A stretch of DNA of 64,000 nt. It comes from Jeotgalibaca ciconiae. GTDB lineage: Bacteria; Bacillota; Bacilli; Lactobacillales; Aerococcaceae. The DNA lies in NCBI RefSeq assembly GCF_003955755.1, contig NZ_CP034465.1:1668001-1732000 (forward strand), in the 5' to 3' direction. The notes under the pieces are model-generated. The model did no database searches and was not told where the DNA came from. It saw only the letters and a program-made list of their open reading frames with translations. Of the stretch, positions 54,389 to 63,540 are shown piece by piece (within the stretch, counting starts at the first letter, position 1; every line of letters starts with the position of its first letter). Made by a program: the position numbers and the translations under genes.

Positions 54389-55171
54389 TTATTCACCTAA
54401 GTAACGAGCAATGATTTCATCATACTCGCCGCTCTCTCGAAGGTTCTGTAAGCCTGCATTGAACATTTCAACTAGTTCAGGTTGCTTTTCTTTCAAGGTA
54501 GCGAAACCGTACTCGCCGCCTTCTTCGGATTGAGCGATCACTTCTAAGCCCATGCCTCTTGTAATTTCATATTGAATTACCGGATAATCTTCAAAAACGG
54601 CCGAAGAATTACCAGTTAAAGCATCTTGATACATGGTTGAAGAATCTTCCACATACTTCACATCAAAATCGTATTCATCTTTGATGCTTTCTGCATATTC
54701 AGCTCCAGTAGTACCTGTTTTCACAACTACTTGTGTACCAGCTAGATCTTCTAATGAAGTAATACCTGAATCAGGTTTTACAGCGACGCCTGTTCTGCTT
54801 GAATAATATGGATCTGAAAAATCGTATTTCACTAGACGTTCTTCATTAATAGACATACCCGCAATAACTCCGTCAACTTGCCCAGCCTCTAAAGCCGTTA
54901 CTGCAGCATTAAAGCCAAGAGAACGTAATTCATATTCAAAACCTTGGTCCTCTGCAATTGCTTCTAATAAATCTAAGTCAATTCCAACGAATTCTCCTTC
55001 GTCGTTCTCAAATTCAAAAGGAGCAAATGTTGTATCGGTACCGATAATATAAACTTCTCCACCGCTAGCTTCACTAGAGTCACCACCAGTATTATTATCA
55101 GAACCGCAGGCAGCTAAAAAAGTTGCTGCTAAAGCTGTTAGACCGAATTGCATGAGTTTCTTTTTGTTCAT
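54389..55171 (-). CDS. Amino acid ABC transporter substrate-binding lipoprotein
   Basis: A 260-aa family 3 solute-binding protein. Its signal peptide ends at lipobox LAAC (lipid Cys about 22), followed by a Ser/Gly/Asn-rich spacer. The ligand fold has GTDTTFAPFEFENDEGEFVG split as GTDTTFAPFEF and FVGIDLDLLEAI, then DGVIAGMSI and DLAGTQVVVKTGTT. The start is ATG 55171 after AGGAGGAG; a longer frame from 55282 includes the promoter and is rejected. It is presumably the partner of the permease at 53624, but transcribed separately and convergently. Confidence 0.94.
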   Translation of the reverse strand: MNKKKLMQFGLTALAATFLAACGSDNNTGGDSSEASGGEVYIIGTDTTFAPFEFENDEGEFVGIDLDLLEAIAEDQGFEYELRSLGFNAAVTALEAGQVDGVIAGMSINEERLVKYDFSDPYYSSRTGVAVKPDSGITSLEDLAGTQVVVKTGTTGAEYAESIKDEYDFDVKYVEDSSTMYQDALTGNSSAVFEDYPVIQYEITRGMGLEVIAQSEEGGEYGFATLKEKQPELVEMFNAGLQNLRESGEYDEIIARYLGE

Positions 55172-55213
55172 CGTACATCTCCTCCTATTTAAAAGTAATG
55201 TCATGTTTGTTAA

Positions 55214-55252
55214 CATAAAAAAACATGTAGGATCACTACTTTTCATGTTTTT
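55214..55252 (-). other. 5'-terminal hairpin of the binding-protein mRNA
   Basis: On the minus strand AAAAACATG pairs with CATGTTTTT across a 16-nt loop, immediately after the promoter. It would sit at the mRNA 5' end and could stabilise it or act as a weak attenuator. Confidence 0.5.
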
Positions 55253-55253
55253 A

Positions 55254-55282
55254 AGAATACCACGCTCTTTTTTGACTGTCAA
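55254..55282 (-). promoter_or_regulatory. Promoter of the binding-protein gene
   Basis: On the minus strand a consensus TTGACA (55282-55277) and TATTCT (55259-55254) have 17 bp between them. Confidence 0.85.
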
Positions 55283-55434
55283 TCCCTAGAGGAGGAAAGT
55301 TCTAATCAAACTAATTATTTCCTAATCAAAACTTGTAACGAAAGCTAACACAGAAAGGGAGGAACTTTATACTTTCGAAGAGAAATGTTTATTGATGAGT
55401 TTTTAAAGAATGTTCTCATAAATCAGGGTGATAA

Positions 55435-55443
55435 TGTTATAAT
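55435..55443 (+). promoter_or_regulatory. Extended -10 of the phosphoglucomutase gene
   Basis: TGTTATAAT forms an extended -10 box 33 bp before the start. No good -35 is visible. The 304-bp gap to the divergent binding-protein gene holds only the two promoters. Confidence 0.55.
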
Positions 55444-55475
55444 AAAGAAAAATCTATTTCATGGAGGTAATAAGT

Positions 55476-57203
55476 ATGGCTTACATGGAAACATATAAAC
55501 AATGGAAAAATTATGCAGCATTAGATGAAAAATTGGTAGAAGAATTAAAAAGCATGAAAGGAAGCGATGATTTAATCAAAGATGCTTTCTTTTCACCACT
55601 AGAGTTTGGTACTGCTGGAATGCGCGGTGTCATTGGGGCTGGAATTAATCGAATGAACGTTTATACAGTGCGACAAGCAACTGAAGGGTTGGCTCGATTA
55701 ATGGAATCAAAAGGGGAAGAAGAGAAGAAACGTGGTGTAGCAATTGCGTATGATTCCAGAAGATTCTCTCCTGAATTTGCAATGGAAGCGGCAAGGACCC
55801 TCGGAAAACATGGGATTCCTTCTTATGTATTTGAAAGTCTTCGTCCCACTCCGGAATTATCTTTCGCGGTTCGTCACCTGAATACATTAACCGGTATTAT
55901 GATAACTGCCAGTCACAATCCTCCAGAATATAATGGATATAAAGTTTATGGAGAAGATGGGGGCCAAATGCCACCTGCTGATGCAGAAGCACTGACGGAT
56001 TTTATTCGCGAAATCGAAGATCCGTTGAATATTGAAGTAGTCAGTGAGGAAGCATTAAAAGAAAATAATTTGTTAACGATTCTTGGCGAAGAAATTGATC
56101 AAGCCTATCTGAACGAAGTGAAAACAGTCTCTGTTAATCCTGAACTGATTGCAGAAATGAGTAAAGAAATGAAGTTGGTATTTACGCCACTTCATGGAAC
56201 AGGAAAAATGTTAGGAGAACGTGCTTTAAAAAATGCTGGATTTGAAAGTTTTACAATTGTTCCCGAACAAGCAGAGCCGGACACAGAATTTTCAACGGTT
56301 GAATCGCCGAATCCAGAAGAACCTGGTGCGTTCGAATATGCAGAAAAATTAGGGAAAAAATTGGGTGCAGATGTACTTGTTGCAACCGATCCAGATGCAG
56401 ACCGTCTAGGAGCCGCGGTGCGCCGAAATGACGGAGAATATGAAGTAATCACTGGGAACCAAATTGCTTCCTTGATGGTTGATTATTTATTGCTAGCTAA
56501 AAAAGATGCGAATGAACTTCCAGAAAACGCGGTTGTACTAAAGTCGATTGTGTCCAGCGAATTCCCCACAGTAATTGCAGAATCGTACGGCGCTAAGATG
56601 GTGGATGTATTAACTGGATTTAAATTTATTGCTGAAAAAATCAAGCAATATGAAGAAGACGGGAGTTATGAATTTCAATTCGGATTTGAAGAAAGCTATG
56701 GTTATTTAGTGAAACCTTTCGTTCGTGATAAAGATGCAATTCAAGCGTTAGTATTGCTTGCTGAAGTTGCTGCTTATTATAAGAAAAAAGGCCAAACTTT
56801 ATATGATGGACTGCAAGATTTATATGAAAAACATGGCTATTATCAAGAAAAAACAATTTCCGTAACGATGAGCGGCTTGTCTGGTGCAGAGAAGATTAAA
56901 GCATTGATGGCTAGATTCCGTGAAGAACCACCAAAATCATTTGCAGATATCAAAGTGGTTGAAACACAAGATTTCAATACAAGTTTAAAAACAAAAATCG
57001 ATGGTTCTTCAGAACCAATTGATATGCCTAGTTCAAATGTGTTGAAATATTTCCTAGAAGATGAAAGTTGGATTGCCATCCGTCCAAGCGGAACAGAGCC
57101 GAAAATCAAGTTCTATATTGGTGCAAAGGCAGATAGCGAGTCAGCGGTGTCAGCTAAAGTAGCAGCGTTTGAAAAAGACATAAAAAACTTAACACAAGAT
57201 TAA
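55476..57203 (+). CDS. pgcA: Alpha-phosphoglucomutase / phosphomannomutase
   Basis: Interconverts glucose 6- and 1-phosphate, feeding GalU. The 575-aa alpha-D-phosphohexomutase has the phospho-Ser loop TASHNPPEYNGYK near 141, the Mg motif DPDADRLG near 305, sugar-binding GFEESYGYL near 405, and phosphate-binding RPSGTEPKIKFY near 535. The ATG at 55476 follows GGAGG; an in-frame ATG at 55461 is part of the ribosome site. It is monocistronic with its own promoter and terminator. Confidence 0.96.
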   Translation: MAYMETYKQWKNYAALDEKLVEELKSMKGSDDLIKDAFFSPLEFGTAGMRGVIGAGINRMNVYTVRQATEGLARLMESKGEEEKKRGVAIAYDSRRFSPEFAMEAARTLGKHGIPSYVFESLRPTPELSFAVRHLNTLTGIMITASHNPPEYNGYKVYGEDGGQMPPADAEALTDFIREIEDPLNIEVVSEEALKENNLLTILGEEIDQAYLNEVKTVSVNPELIAEMSKEMKLVFTPLHGTGKMLGERALKNAGFESFTIVPEQAEPDTEFSTVESPNPEEPGAFEYAEKLGKKLGADVLVATDPDADRLGAAVRRNDGEYEVITGNQIASLMVDYLLLAKKDANELPENAVVLKSIVSSEFPTVIAESYGAKMVDVLTGFKFIAEKIKQYEEDGSYEFQFGFEESYGYLVKPFVRDKDAIQALVLLAEVAAYYKKKGQTLYDGLQDLYEKHGYYQEKTISVTMSGLSGAEKIKALMARFREEPPKSFADIKVVETQDFNTSLKTKIDGSSEPIDMPSSNVLKYFLEDESWIAIRPSGTEPKIKFYIGAKADSESAVSAKVAAFEKDIKNLTQD

Positions 57204-57249
57204 ACATAAAAAAGATCTGAAACCATCCGGTTTCAGATCTTTTTTATGT
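57204..57249. terminator. Bidirectional terminator between phosphoglucomutase and opuC genes
   Basis: A perfect 21-bp stem (57204-57224 with 57229-57249) with loop ATCC and A/T flanks. Confidence 0.95.
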
Positions 57250-57324
57250 TGAGAAGGGGGGTAAAACTTTTTCATACAAGCAGTGTTTAGCAGACTACAC
57301 TTATCTCGCTTCTCTGATTAAACT

Positions 57325-57999
57325 TTATTTTCTTCTTGCAGCACGTTTAGAAGGGTCTAAACGTGTTTCTAAATACTCCAATAAAATGTCGGAGATAATA
57401 GCCATTAGAGCGGTCGGAATTGCTCCGGCTAGAATAATCGCACCACCGTTCGTAGCGTTGACGCCACGAGTAATAATGTCACCTAAACCACCAGCCCCGA
57501 TAAAAGTACCAATTGAAGTGATTCCGATAGCAACCACAAGAGCGTTTCGTATTCCAGCCATAATGACGGAAAGCGATAGAGGCAATTCAACCATAAAGGT
57601 CAATTGCATGCGGGTCATTCCCATTCCTTTACCAGTATCTAGCAAAGATCCATCTACATTTCGTACGCCAGTATAAGTATTTTTAATAATTGGAAGTAAA
57701 GAATAGAGGAAAACAGTAGCGATGACTGTATCCGTCCCTAATCCAAGTCCCAACATTAAAATGGAAAGTAAAGCTAGAGAGGGAATGGTTTGGATGACAT
57801 TTGCGATACCGATAACCCAATCGGCCATCTTTTTGTAGCGCGCAATCCAAAATCCTAATGGAATCGATATGACTGCTGCAAATAATACACCATAAATGGA
57901 AATTAAAAAGTGACGCCAAAATTGGCTGAGTACATACATTCCGTTTTCTGATACGTAAAACAGTAATTGTTGGAAAGTATTCATTTGACTCATATCCAT
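57325..57999 (-). CDS. opuCD: Osmoprotectant ABC transporter permease, OpuCD type
   Basis: A 224-aa membrane subunit with five to six helices and the ProW/OpuC permease motif DTGKGMGMTRMQLTFMVELP near 120-139. It also has [17 protein letters not shown] near 168. It is the last gene of opuCABCD on the minus strand; its start overlaps the opuCC stop by 1 nt. It imports quaternary ammonium compatible solutes with the other three subunits. Confidence 0.93.
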   Translation of the reverse strand: MDMSQMNTFQQLLFYVSENGMYVLSQFWRHFLISIYGVLFAAVISIPLGFWIARYKKMADWVIGIANVIQTIPSLALLSILMLGLGLGTDTVIATVFLYSLLPIIKNTYTGVRNVDGSLLDTGKGMGMTRMQLTFMVELPLSLSVIMAGIRNALVVAIGITSIGTFIGAGGLGDIITRGVNATNGGAIILAGAIPTALMAIISDILLEYLETRLDPSKRAARRK

Positions 58000-58946
58000 T
58001 ATTCTTGACCTCCTAGTGGTGTGACATCTTTATCTTCAAAGTAGTTATTTTCTTCTAGAAATTCATAAGCCGCTTTTTGAGGTTCGATTAAGTTATTATC
58101 TACTTCATAATTCATTTCTTGCATCTTATCATCTGTCAATGTATCTGCTAACTTCAGTAGAATTGTTTCTAACTCTGGAAACATTTCTAATATTTCTTTT
58201 GATGCGACCGGACTGGCATCATAGGGGGGGAACAAATTCAAGTCATCTTCTAAAACTACAAGATCATAACTTGCAATCCGCCCATCTGTAGAATAGCCTA
58301 AAACAACATCCATGCTTCCAGCTTGTAAAGCATCGTAAACAAGTCCAATTTGCATCGGATAAATCGTATCGAAATCAAAACCATACAAGGATTGGAAAGC
58401 TGCATAACCATCACCTTCTCGTTCCATCCATGAGTTATCTACACCCGCGGTTAATGATCCAGCAAATGGAGCTAAATCACTAATTTTAGTAACGTTATTT
58501 TCTTTAGAAAATTCTTTTGTTACTAAAAAAGCATAGGTGTTTGCAAATCCATAGGAAGGAAACCAGACTTGATCAAATTGTTCATCAAATCCTGCTACTA
58601 CGGTATCATAAGCTTTTTCAGGGTCAGTGATTGGCTTTAAGCCTAATTCTCCCGTTAAAGAAGTTCCAGTATAGCGAACCGCAGAAACATTTGCGTCACC
58701 GCCAATCAGCGCTTGGTGATTAAGCGTGGAAGACCCTAAATTATTTACTAGACCGATTGAAGCATCGGGCATGTAATGTGAAATCATGCCTTCTACTAAA
58801 TAAGCAAGAACTTGCATTTCTGTAGTTGTTCCACCCGTAATAATAATTCCATCGCTAGAATAGGTAGCACCTAAACCAGGAAGAGAACAGGCAGAAAGAA
58901 AAATTGTTAAAAGCGGAAGGATTATCCATTTTTTAAAAGTTTTCAT
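57999..58946 (-). CDS. opuCC: Osmoprotectant ABC transporter binding lipoprotein, OpuCC type
   Basis: A 315-aa solute-binding protein with a signal peptide and lipobox LSAC (Cys near 20). The ligand domain has [35 protein letters not shown] and [18 protein letters not shown] (each 18 or fewer residues), typical of glycine betaine/carnitine/choline receptors. Aromatic cage residues cannot be assigned without alignment. It overlaps opuCB by 4 bp. Confidence 0.93.
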   Translation of the reverse strand: MKTFKKWIILPLLTIFLSACSLPGLGATYSSDGIIITGGTTTEMQVLAYLVEGMISHYMPDASIGLVNNLGSSTLNHQALIGGDANVSAVRYTGTSLTGELGLKPITDPEKAYDTVVAGFDEQFDQVWFPSYGFANTYAFLVTKEFSKENNVTKISDLAPFAGSLTAGVDNSWMEREGDGYAAFQSLYGFDFDTIYPMQIGLVYDALQAGSMDVVLGYSTDGRIASYDLVVLEDDLNLFPPYDASPVASKEILEMFPELETILLKLADTLTDDKMQEMNYEVDNNLIEPQKAAYEFLEENNYFEDKDVTPLGGQE

Positions 58947-59584
58947 GATTTTGCTCCTTTCTCAGAAGAGGTAGTTGGAGTAACAATTTGCTCCACTTTA
59001 CCGAGAATGAAGTCTGTGAATAATGCGAGGATTGTAACAGGAATGGTTCCCCAGACAATCATTTCTTGATCGTACACATTCAATCCGTTAAAAATATAAT
59101 CACCCAGTCCGCCCGCACCAATGTAAGATGCAAGCGTCGCCCATGCAATCACATAAACTCCTGCTAAACGAATACCGGACATAATAACGGGAGCGGCTAA
59201 CGGAACCTTTACTTGCCAGATTTGTTGCTGATTCGTCATTCCCATCCCCTTTGCAGAGTCCACTATATCTGGGCGAACCCCAAGTATACCAATATATGTA
59301 TTTCTCAAAATTGGTAAGAGCGAATAGATAAACAAAGCAACAATCGCTGGAAGTTTACCAACGCCAAATAGAGGGATCATCAAAGCTAATAAAGCTAAGG
59401 ATGGCACCGTCTGTAAGATGGAAACAAAACCGATAACATATTTGGAAACTTTTTCTGAACGAGTAAGAAAAATTCCTAATGGTACAGCAACCACTGTTCC
59501 TAAAGCCAATGCTAGAAAGGAAATTAGGAAATGTTCGCCCATTTTAGAAAGAAGTTCTGATCCGTTATTTTGTAAAAAGCTCAT
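58943..59584 (-). CDS. opuCB: Osmoprotectant ABC transporter permease, OpuCB type
   Basis: A 213-aa membrane subunit with the loop [20 protein letters not shown] and [18 protein letters not shown]. It is a paralogue of OpuCD, as usual for this heterodimeric transporter. The start codon overlaps the opuCA stop by 1 nt and the end overlaps opuCC by 4 nt, so translation is coupled through the operon. Confidence 0.93.
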   Translation of the reverse strand: MSFLQNNGSELLSKMGEHFLISFLALALGTVVAVPLGIFLTRSEKVSKYVIGFVSILQTVPSLALLALMIPLFGVGKLPAIVALFIYSLLPILRNTYIGILGVRPDIVDSAKGMGMTNQQQIWQVKVPLAAPVIMSGIRLAGVYVIAWATLASYIGAGGLGDYIFNGLNVYDQEMIVWGTIPVTILALFTDFILGKVEQIVTPTTSSEKGAKS

Positions 59585-60783
59585 TATTCAATCAGCTCCT
59601 TTTGCGGTTCAACACCAGCGCCCTCAAGTATAGTGGTTTCAAGCACTTCTTCCATTTCATCCAAGTCAGCACCTTGCCAAATAGAATCATAAACAATATC
59701 TACAATAGAAGCTCGTGTAATAAGACCCAATAAATGATCATCTTCACTAACTACTGGAATGTTTTTGTAACCTAGAATCAGGATCCGTTGTAAAGCATCA
59801 CGGACAAGAGTACCTTCTCGTACAAACATTACTTCTTCCATAACTTCATCCACGGTTACATTACGACGTCGATTTCTTTCGATGATTTCGACAGAAAGAA
59901 TTCCTAGTAATTTATTATCACTGTCAACAATAAATAAATTGTCCACACGTTCAGAACGCATTAATTTAATGGCATCAGCTAATGAATTTCCAGCTTCCAT
60001 TGTAATGACTCTTCGATTCATAATTTGATCCACTGTTTTTAAATTTGTTTGAGCTTGTGTTAAGCGTTCTTCTCCAATAAAATCTTCAACAAATTCATTT
60101 GCTGGATTTGCCAAAATATTATCGGGCGTATCAAATTGAACAACTTTTCCTTCTTGCATAATAACAATCCGGTCAGCCAATTTGAGTGCTTCGTCCATGT
60201 CATGTGTAACGAAAACAACTGTTTTTCCCATCTCCTGTTGCAAATGTTTAACCAGTTCTTGCAGGGCATCACGCGTAATAGGATCAAGAGCACCAAAAGG
60301 CTCATCCATCAAAATAATGTTTTGATCAGCAGCCAAGGCTCGGATAACACCGATTCTTTGCTGTTGGCCGCCAGAAAGCTCAGAAGGATAGCGATCTAAG
60401 AATTCAGTAGGCAAATCTACTCGTTTAATTAAATCTTCTGCTGTTGATTTTTGTTTTTCTTCGGGCCATCCTAATAGTTTTGGAACAAGAACAATGTTCT
60501 CATAAATGGTCATATGGGGCATTAAGCCGATTTGTTGGATGACGTAGCCAATTTTTCGGCGGAGTTCGACAGCATTTTTCTTCTGAATATTTTCTCCATC
60601 AATTAGAATTTCACCTTCAGTAGGTTCAATCATTCGATTAATCATTCGCATGGAAGTAGTCTTACCACTTCCACTTGTACCAATAAAAACAACAAATTCG
60701 CCGGTGTCAAATTCCAGAGAAATATTGTCTACTGCTTTTTTTCCGTTCGGATAAAGCTTTGTTACATTTTTAAATTCAATCAT
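59584..60783 (-). CDS. opuCA: Osmoprotectant ABC transporter ATPase with CBS domains, OpuCA type
   Basis: A 399-aa ATPase with Walker [10 protein letters not shown] near 35-43, signature LSGGQQQR near 133, Walker [13 protein letters not shown] and two C-terminal CBS domains (about 255-375), which in OpuA/OpuC relatives sense ionic strength or nucleotides. The start is ATG 60783 after AGGAGGAG, giving [14 protein letters not shown]. It heads opuCABCD. No clear promoter was found upstream. Confidence 0.95.
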   Translation of the reverse strand: MIEFKNVTKLYPNGKKAVDNISLEFDTGEFVVFIGTSGSGKTTSMRMINRMIEPTEGEILIDGENIQKKNAVELRRKIGYVIQQIGLMPHMTIYENIVLVPKLLGWPEEKQKSTAEDLIKRVDLPTEFLDRYPSELSGGQQQRIGVIRALAADQNIILMDEPFGALDPITRDALQELVKHLQQEMGKTVVFVTHDMDEALKLADRIVIMQEGKVVQFDTPDNILANPANEFVEDFIGEERLTQAQTNLKTVDQIMNRRVITMEAGNSLADAIKLMRSERVDNLFIVDSDNKLLGILSVEIIERNRRRNVTVDEVMEEVMFVREGTLVRDALQRILILGYKNIPVVSEDDHLLGLITRASIVDIVYDSIWQGADLDEMEEVLETTILEGAGVEPQKELIE

Positions 60784-61003
60784 ATTGACTCCTCCTGTAT
60801 GTTTTAAAAAACACAATACTCTCTTTATACTCTCAAAAATTCAGCAAAAATGCAAAAAATAGAAAGATTAAAATAAAATACCTCAAAATTTCTCATAAGA
60901 ATTATACTTTAGTGCAAAAAATATAGAGATATTCAAAGCAGTTAAAAATTTTTAGTAGGTAAATATAAATTAAGAAAGTCACAAGTTCCTACAAATTTTT
61001 CTA

Positions 61004-61032
61004 TATAATCCGTCACTCTTTTTGAAAGAGTG
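61004..61032 (+). promoter_or_regulatory. -10 box and hairpin upstream of cas6
   Basis: TATAAT at 61004-61009 is followed by CACTCTTT-TTG-AAAGAGTG (61014-61032). No -35 is convincing. The 317-bp gap to opuCA is AT-rich and holds no gene or recognisable CRISPR leader. Confidence 0.35.
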
Positions 61033-61100
61033 ATAGATATTTTTTTGAAAAAGCGATATATTAGAACTAAACAATATTGATGAATAAGGTGGTTGAAAAT

Positions 61101-61838
61101 TTGAGGAAAATTACACTTATTTGTGAAAAAGAACGCAATAGAAATACTAATAAATTGGCAGTGTATATTCATGGTTGGTTAATGGAAAACCTTGAAGAAG
61201 AATTTGTTAGCGCTTTACATAATCAAGAGTTGAATCATTACACTTTACATGTAGAAAGAAAAAATGACTACATTTATATTGTTGTCACTTTGTTAGATGA
61301 GGACAAAACATATTTAATAGAAGAGTTCTTGCTCAGTTCAACTCTAAATGAGATTATAATAAAGAGTACGAATGAAAAATATAAAATTGTGGGAAGAAAC
61401 ATTGAAGATAAGAGTTTATCTGAACTAACTGAAAGATTTTATCAAGAAGATTCAAAAAATACTTTTCAAATAACATTTTTATCACCAACTAGTTTCAAAT
61501 CCAACGGTGAATATATTATGTTTCCAGATTTACGCTTCATTTTTCAAAGCTTAATGAATAGATATAGTTTTGTATTTGAAGGAAACAAGAAAGTCGACAA
61601 GGATTTGCTAGATGAACTATGCGATAAAACGAAAATTGTTAGTTATCGTTTAAATTCCAGTTATTATCCTGTCCACCAGTCATATATTCCGGGATATTTC
61701 GGAGAAATCAAAATTCGATGTAAAGGTAATAAAACATTAGTTAATTATTTAAATATGATATTAGAGTTTGGAGAATTCTCTGGGGTAGGTGTAAAAACAG
61801 CGATGGGGATGGGGGCCATCCTCGTCAAACAAGTATAG
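61101..61838 (+). CDS. cas6: CRISPR-associated endoribonuclease Cas6, type III-A (Csm) like
   Basis: Cuts pre-crRNA in the repeats. It is a 245-aa RAMP protein. The start is like other Cas6 (KLAVYIHGWLMENL). The middle has TSFKSNGEYIMFPDLRFIFQ-type sequence and FQSLMNRYSF, closely resembling the Cas6 of streptococcal Csm loci as I know it. The C-terminal Gly-rich loop is GEFSGVGVKTAMGMGA. The start is TTG 61101, 8 nt after AAGGTGG; in-frame codons at 61077 and 61080 lack a ribosome site. No csm, cas1 or cas2 gene is present. The stop is only 4 bp before a CRISPR repeat. Confidence 0.9.
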   Translation: MRKITLICEKERNRNTNKLAVYIHGWLMENLEEEFVSALHNQELNHYTLHVERKNDYIYIVVTLLDEDKTYLIEEFLLSSTLNEIIIKSTNEKYKIVGRNIEDKSLSELTERFYQEDSKNTFQITFLSPTSFKSNGEYIMFPDLRFIFQSLMNRYSFVFEGNKKVDKDLLDELCDKTKIVSYRLNSSYYPVHQSYIPGYFGEIKIRCKGNKTLVNYLNMILEFGEFSGVGVKTAMGMGAILVKQV

Positions 61839-61842
61839 TAGG

Positions 61843-61950
61843 AGTAGATACCTATCTCCGATAAAAGGAGACGAAAACTGTATTCTGCTAGATATCTTTC
61901 TTGAAACTCTTTCAAGTAGATACCTATCTCCGATAAAAGGAGACGAAAAC
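61843..61950 (+). CRISPR. Two-repeat CRISPR remnant
   Basis: Two identical 36-bp repeats (61843-61878 and 61915-61950) flank one 36-bp spacer (61879-61914). The repeat carries the inner hairpin CTCC-N7-GGAG and ends in ACGAAAAC, the expected 8-nt crRNA handle of type III-A systems, so it reads on the plus strand. There is no leader. The second repeat is joined directly to a truncated transposase gene. Confidence 0.92.
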
Positions 61951-62519
61951 TCTGCGCCAAGAAACATTCCGGTTAAGCCATCAAAAGCGACGAGAGGATG
62001 ATAGCCGGTAGTCTGATAGTGGCTGTTGAAATCTGCGCTTTCTTGATTTCCATACGTGTCCGAATGAGTAGAATCAAGATCAATCACCATGTTTTGAATG
62101 TTAATTTGAACGATCTGCCTATCTGCCAAATACTGGGCCACTTGCATAAACTGAGGAATCGTTTCTTTTGTGATTGCTTTGAAAAAGCGACTAATCGTTG
62201 GTTGAGATGCCAGAGTGTTTTTATTGGAAAAAATTGTTTTGAAGATGGGGTCTAGTCGTAATCGATTCGCTGCGACATCTTTTGAGTAGCCAGCGATATG
62301 CTGGAAAAGTAGCTGCTCGATGATATCGTTATACGTATGATCTGGGTTTCTTCGGCTGTCAGTTAGTTTCACCTGCTCTTCAAGTATGCTGGAAAACCCA
62401 ATCCGACTCATAAACTCTTTTATCAGAACAAGACCGCTATCTGAAGAAATGTTGCCACCATCGTTGGCGAGTGTAATATTTTTATTGAAAGTTAGTTGTT
62501 TGTGTTGTAAAGTCGACAT
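61951..62519 (-). pseudogene. IS1380-family transposase, 3'-truncated
   Basis: About 190 residues remain of the roughly 430 usual. The start SNDGGN-like segment (TLANDGGNISSDSGLVL), ASQPTISRFF, and the first catalytic Asp region VIDLDSTHSDTYGN are present, up to AFDGLTGMFLGA. At 61950/61951 the frame enters the CRISPR repeat, giving meaningless residues until a stop at 61761. The later DDE residues are lost, so the product is inactive. Confidence 0.92.
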
Positions 62520-62613
62520 ATGGGCACCCCTTGCTTGTATTGTGACGTTTTGGTCGACTTAACAATACCATAAGGAGTGCCTTTTTTTACACCCAAAGGG
62601 TGAAAAAAATAAT
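61951..62613 (-). mobile_element. Truncated IS1380-family insertion sequence
   Basis: The fragment runs from the CRISPR junction (61951) through the transposase start (62519) to the region after it, where TATTGT and ACAATA repeats and a CACCC-AAA-GGGTG hairpin occur. The outer end is not certain. The opposite end of the IS is missing, so it cannot move by itself. Confidence 0.75.
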
Positions 62614-62691
62614 TTGCAAGAACTGTTCAAGCAGAAGGGTTTACAAGGGTTATTGTTGAGTACTGTGAATTATTCAGGCCACAGAAAATAG
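62614..62691 (+). pseudogene. Possible gene remnant beside the IS
   Basis: A plus-strand frame reads LQELFKQKGLQGLLLSTVNY and then SGHRK followed by TAG at 62689-62691. It lacks a start and opens directly at the IS edge, so it may be the end of a gene interrupted by the insertion. No family is recognised. Confidence 0.3.
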
Positions 62692-62741
62692 TTTAAGGAT
62701 GGATCAAGTTTCTCAAAAAATATCTGATACTATGCTAGTGA

Positions 62742-63371
62742 TTAATATCTAGAATAATTAGTGCGATTAATGAAATTACTAATTGGTTTAGAAATTCTAT
62801 CAGATATAAATTGAACTAGAGGAGATAGACTAACCAAAACAATAAAGGTACCTATGGGTATCCTATTTGCTATAATTAAAGTAATCAATATGGCGCTTGA
62901 ATCACCTATTAGTTTTGATTTCCTTAGATTTAATTTGAAACGTTTTGATATACTTAACATTAAACAATCTACATGGTTTGTTGGATATTTCGCTTGAATA
63001 TAAATCGAGATTCCTATTGCCATGAGAATAATTCCAGTTGTAAAAAGAAACAATCTTGTAGGAATACTATCAGAGGGTATTAGTGTTTTTACAAGAAATA
63101 AGTAAAAATCTATTAAAAGACTCTGTACCACACTGGTAACGAAGGACAAGAATACGTGCCAATCTTTTGTTAAAATATAACAGACCGCTAGAATACTAGC
63201 AGCACTTATAAAGGTCGCCATTCCGACTGAGAGGAGTGCGATGTTACTGACAGCTAGGTAGACTCCGTCCCAAGCACTTTGACCATAAGTGCTAGTAACA
63301 AGGAAAGAAATACCTGCGATGAGGATATTAAAGCCAACTAAGTAAACAACCATTCGTTTTAATTTTGTCAA
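62742..63371 (-). CDS. YczE/YyaS/YitT-type membrane protein
   Basis: A 209-aa integral membrane protein with about six helices and the family start GFNILIAGISFLVTSTYGQSAWD (helix 1 plus the conserved loop around YGQSAWDGVYLAVS). The start is TTG 63371 with GGAG 10 nt upstream; ATG 63353 is an alternative. Function unknown. The upstream neighbour on the same strand is a Crp/Fnr regulator, with a palindrome in between, so the two may form a regulator-target pair. Confidence 0.8.
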   Translation of the reverse strand: MTKLKRMVVYLVGFNILIAGISFLVTSTYGQSAWDGVYLAVSNIALLSVGMATFISAASILAVCYILTKDWHVFLSFVTSVVQSLLIDFYLFLVKTLIPSDSIPTRLFLFTTGIILMAIGISIYIQAKYPTNHVDCLMLSISKRFKLNLRKSKLIGDSSAILITLIIANRIPIGTFIVLVSLSPLVQFISDRISKPISNFINRTNYSRY

Positions 63372-63453
63372 TTAATTCAGACTCCATTTCTACATTATAT
63401 AAATAAATATTAATAACTTAAATTAATTGTAGAGTATATAATTTGTTTAGTAT

Positions 63454-63467
63454 GTTGCTTATGCAAC
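63454..63467. promoter_or_regulatory. Perfect palindrome, possible Crp/Fnr-type operator
   Basis: GTTGCTTATGCAAC is a perfect 5-4-5 inverted repeat. It lies upstream of a TATACT on the minus strand that could be the -10 of the YczE-type gene, and next to a Crp/Fnr regulator gene. Binding is an inference. Confidence 0.4.
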
Positions 63468-63469
63468 GC

Positions 63470-63497
63470 AAAAATCATCCTATAAAGGATGATTTTT
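63470..63497. terminator. Terminator after the Crp/Fnr gene
   Basis: AAAAATCATCC (63470-63480) with GGATGATTTTT (63487-63497), perfect 11-bp stem, usable from either side. Confidence 0.88.
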
Positions 63498-63540
63498 ATA
63501 TACTGAAAATATTAGTTAACTGAACAAATACATAGTGAAT

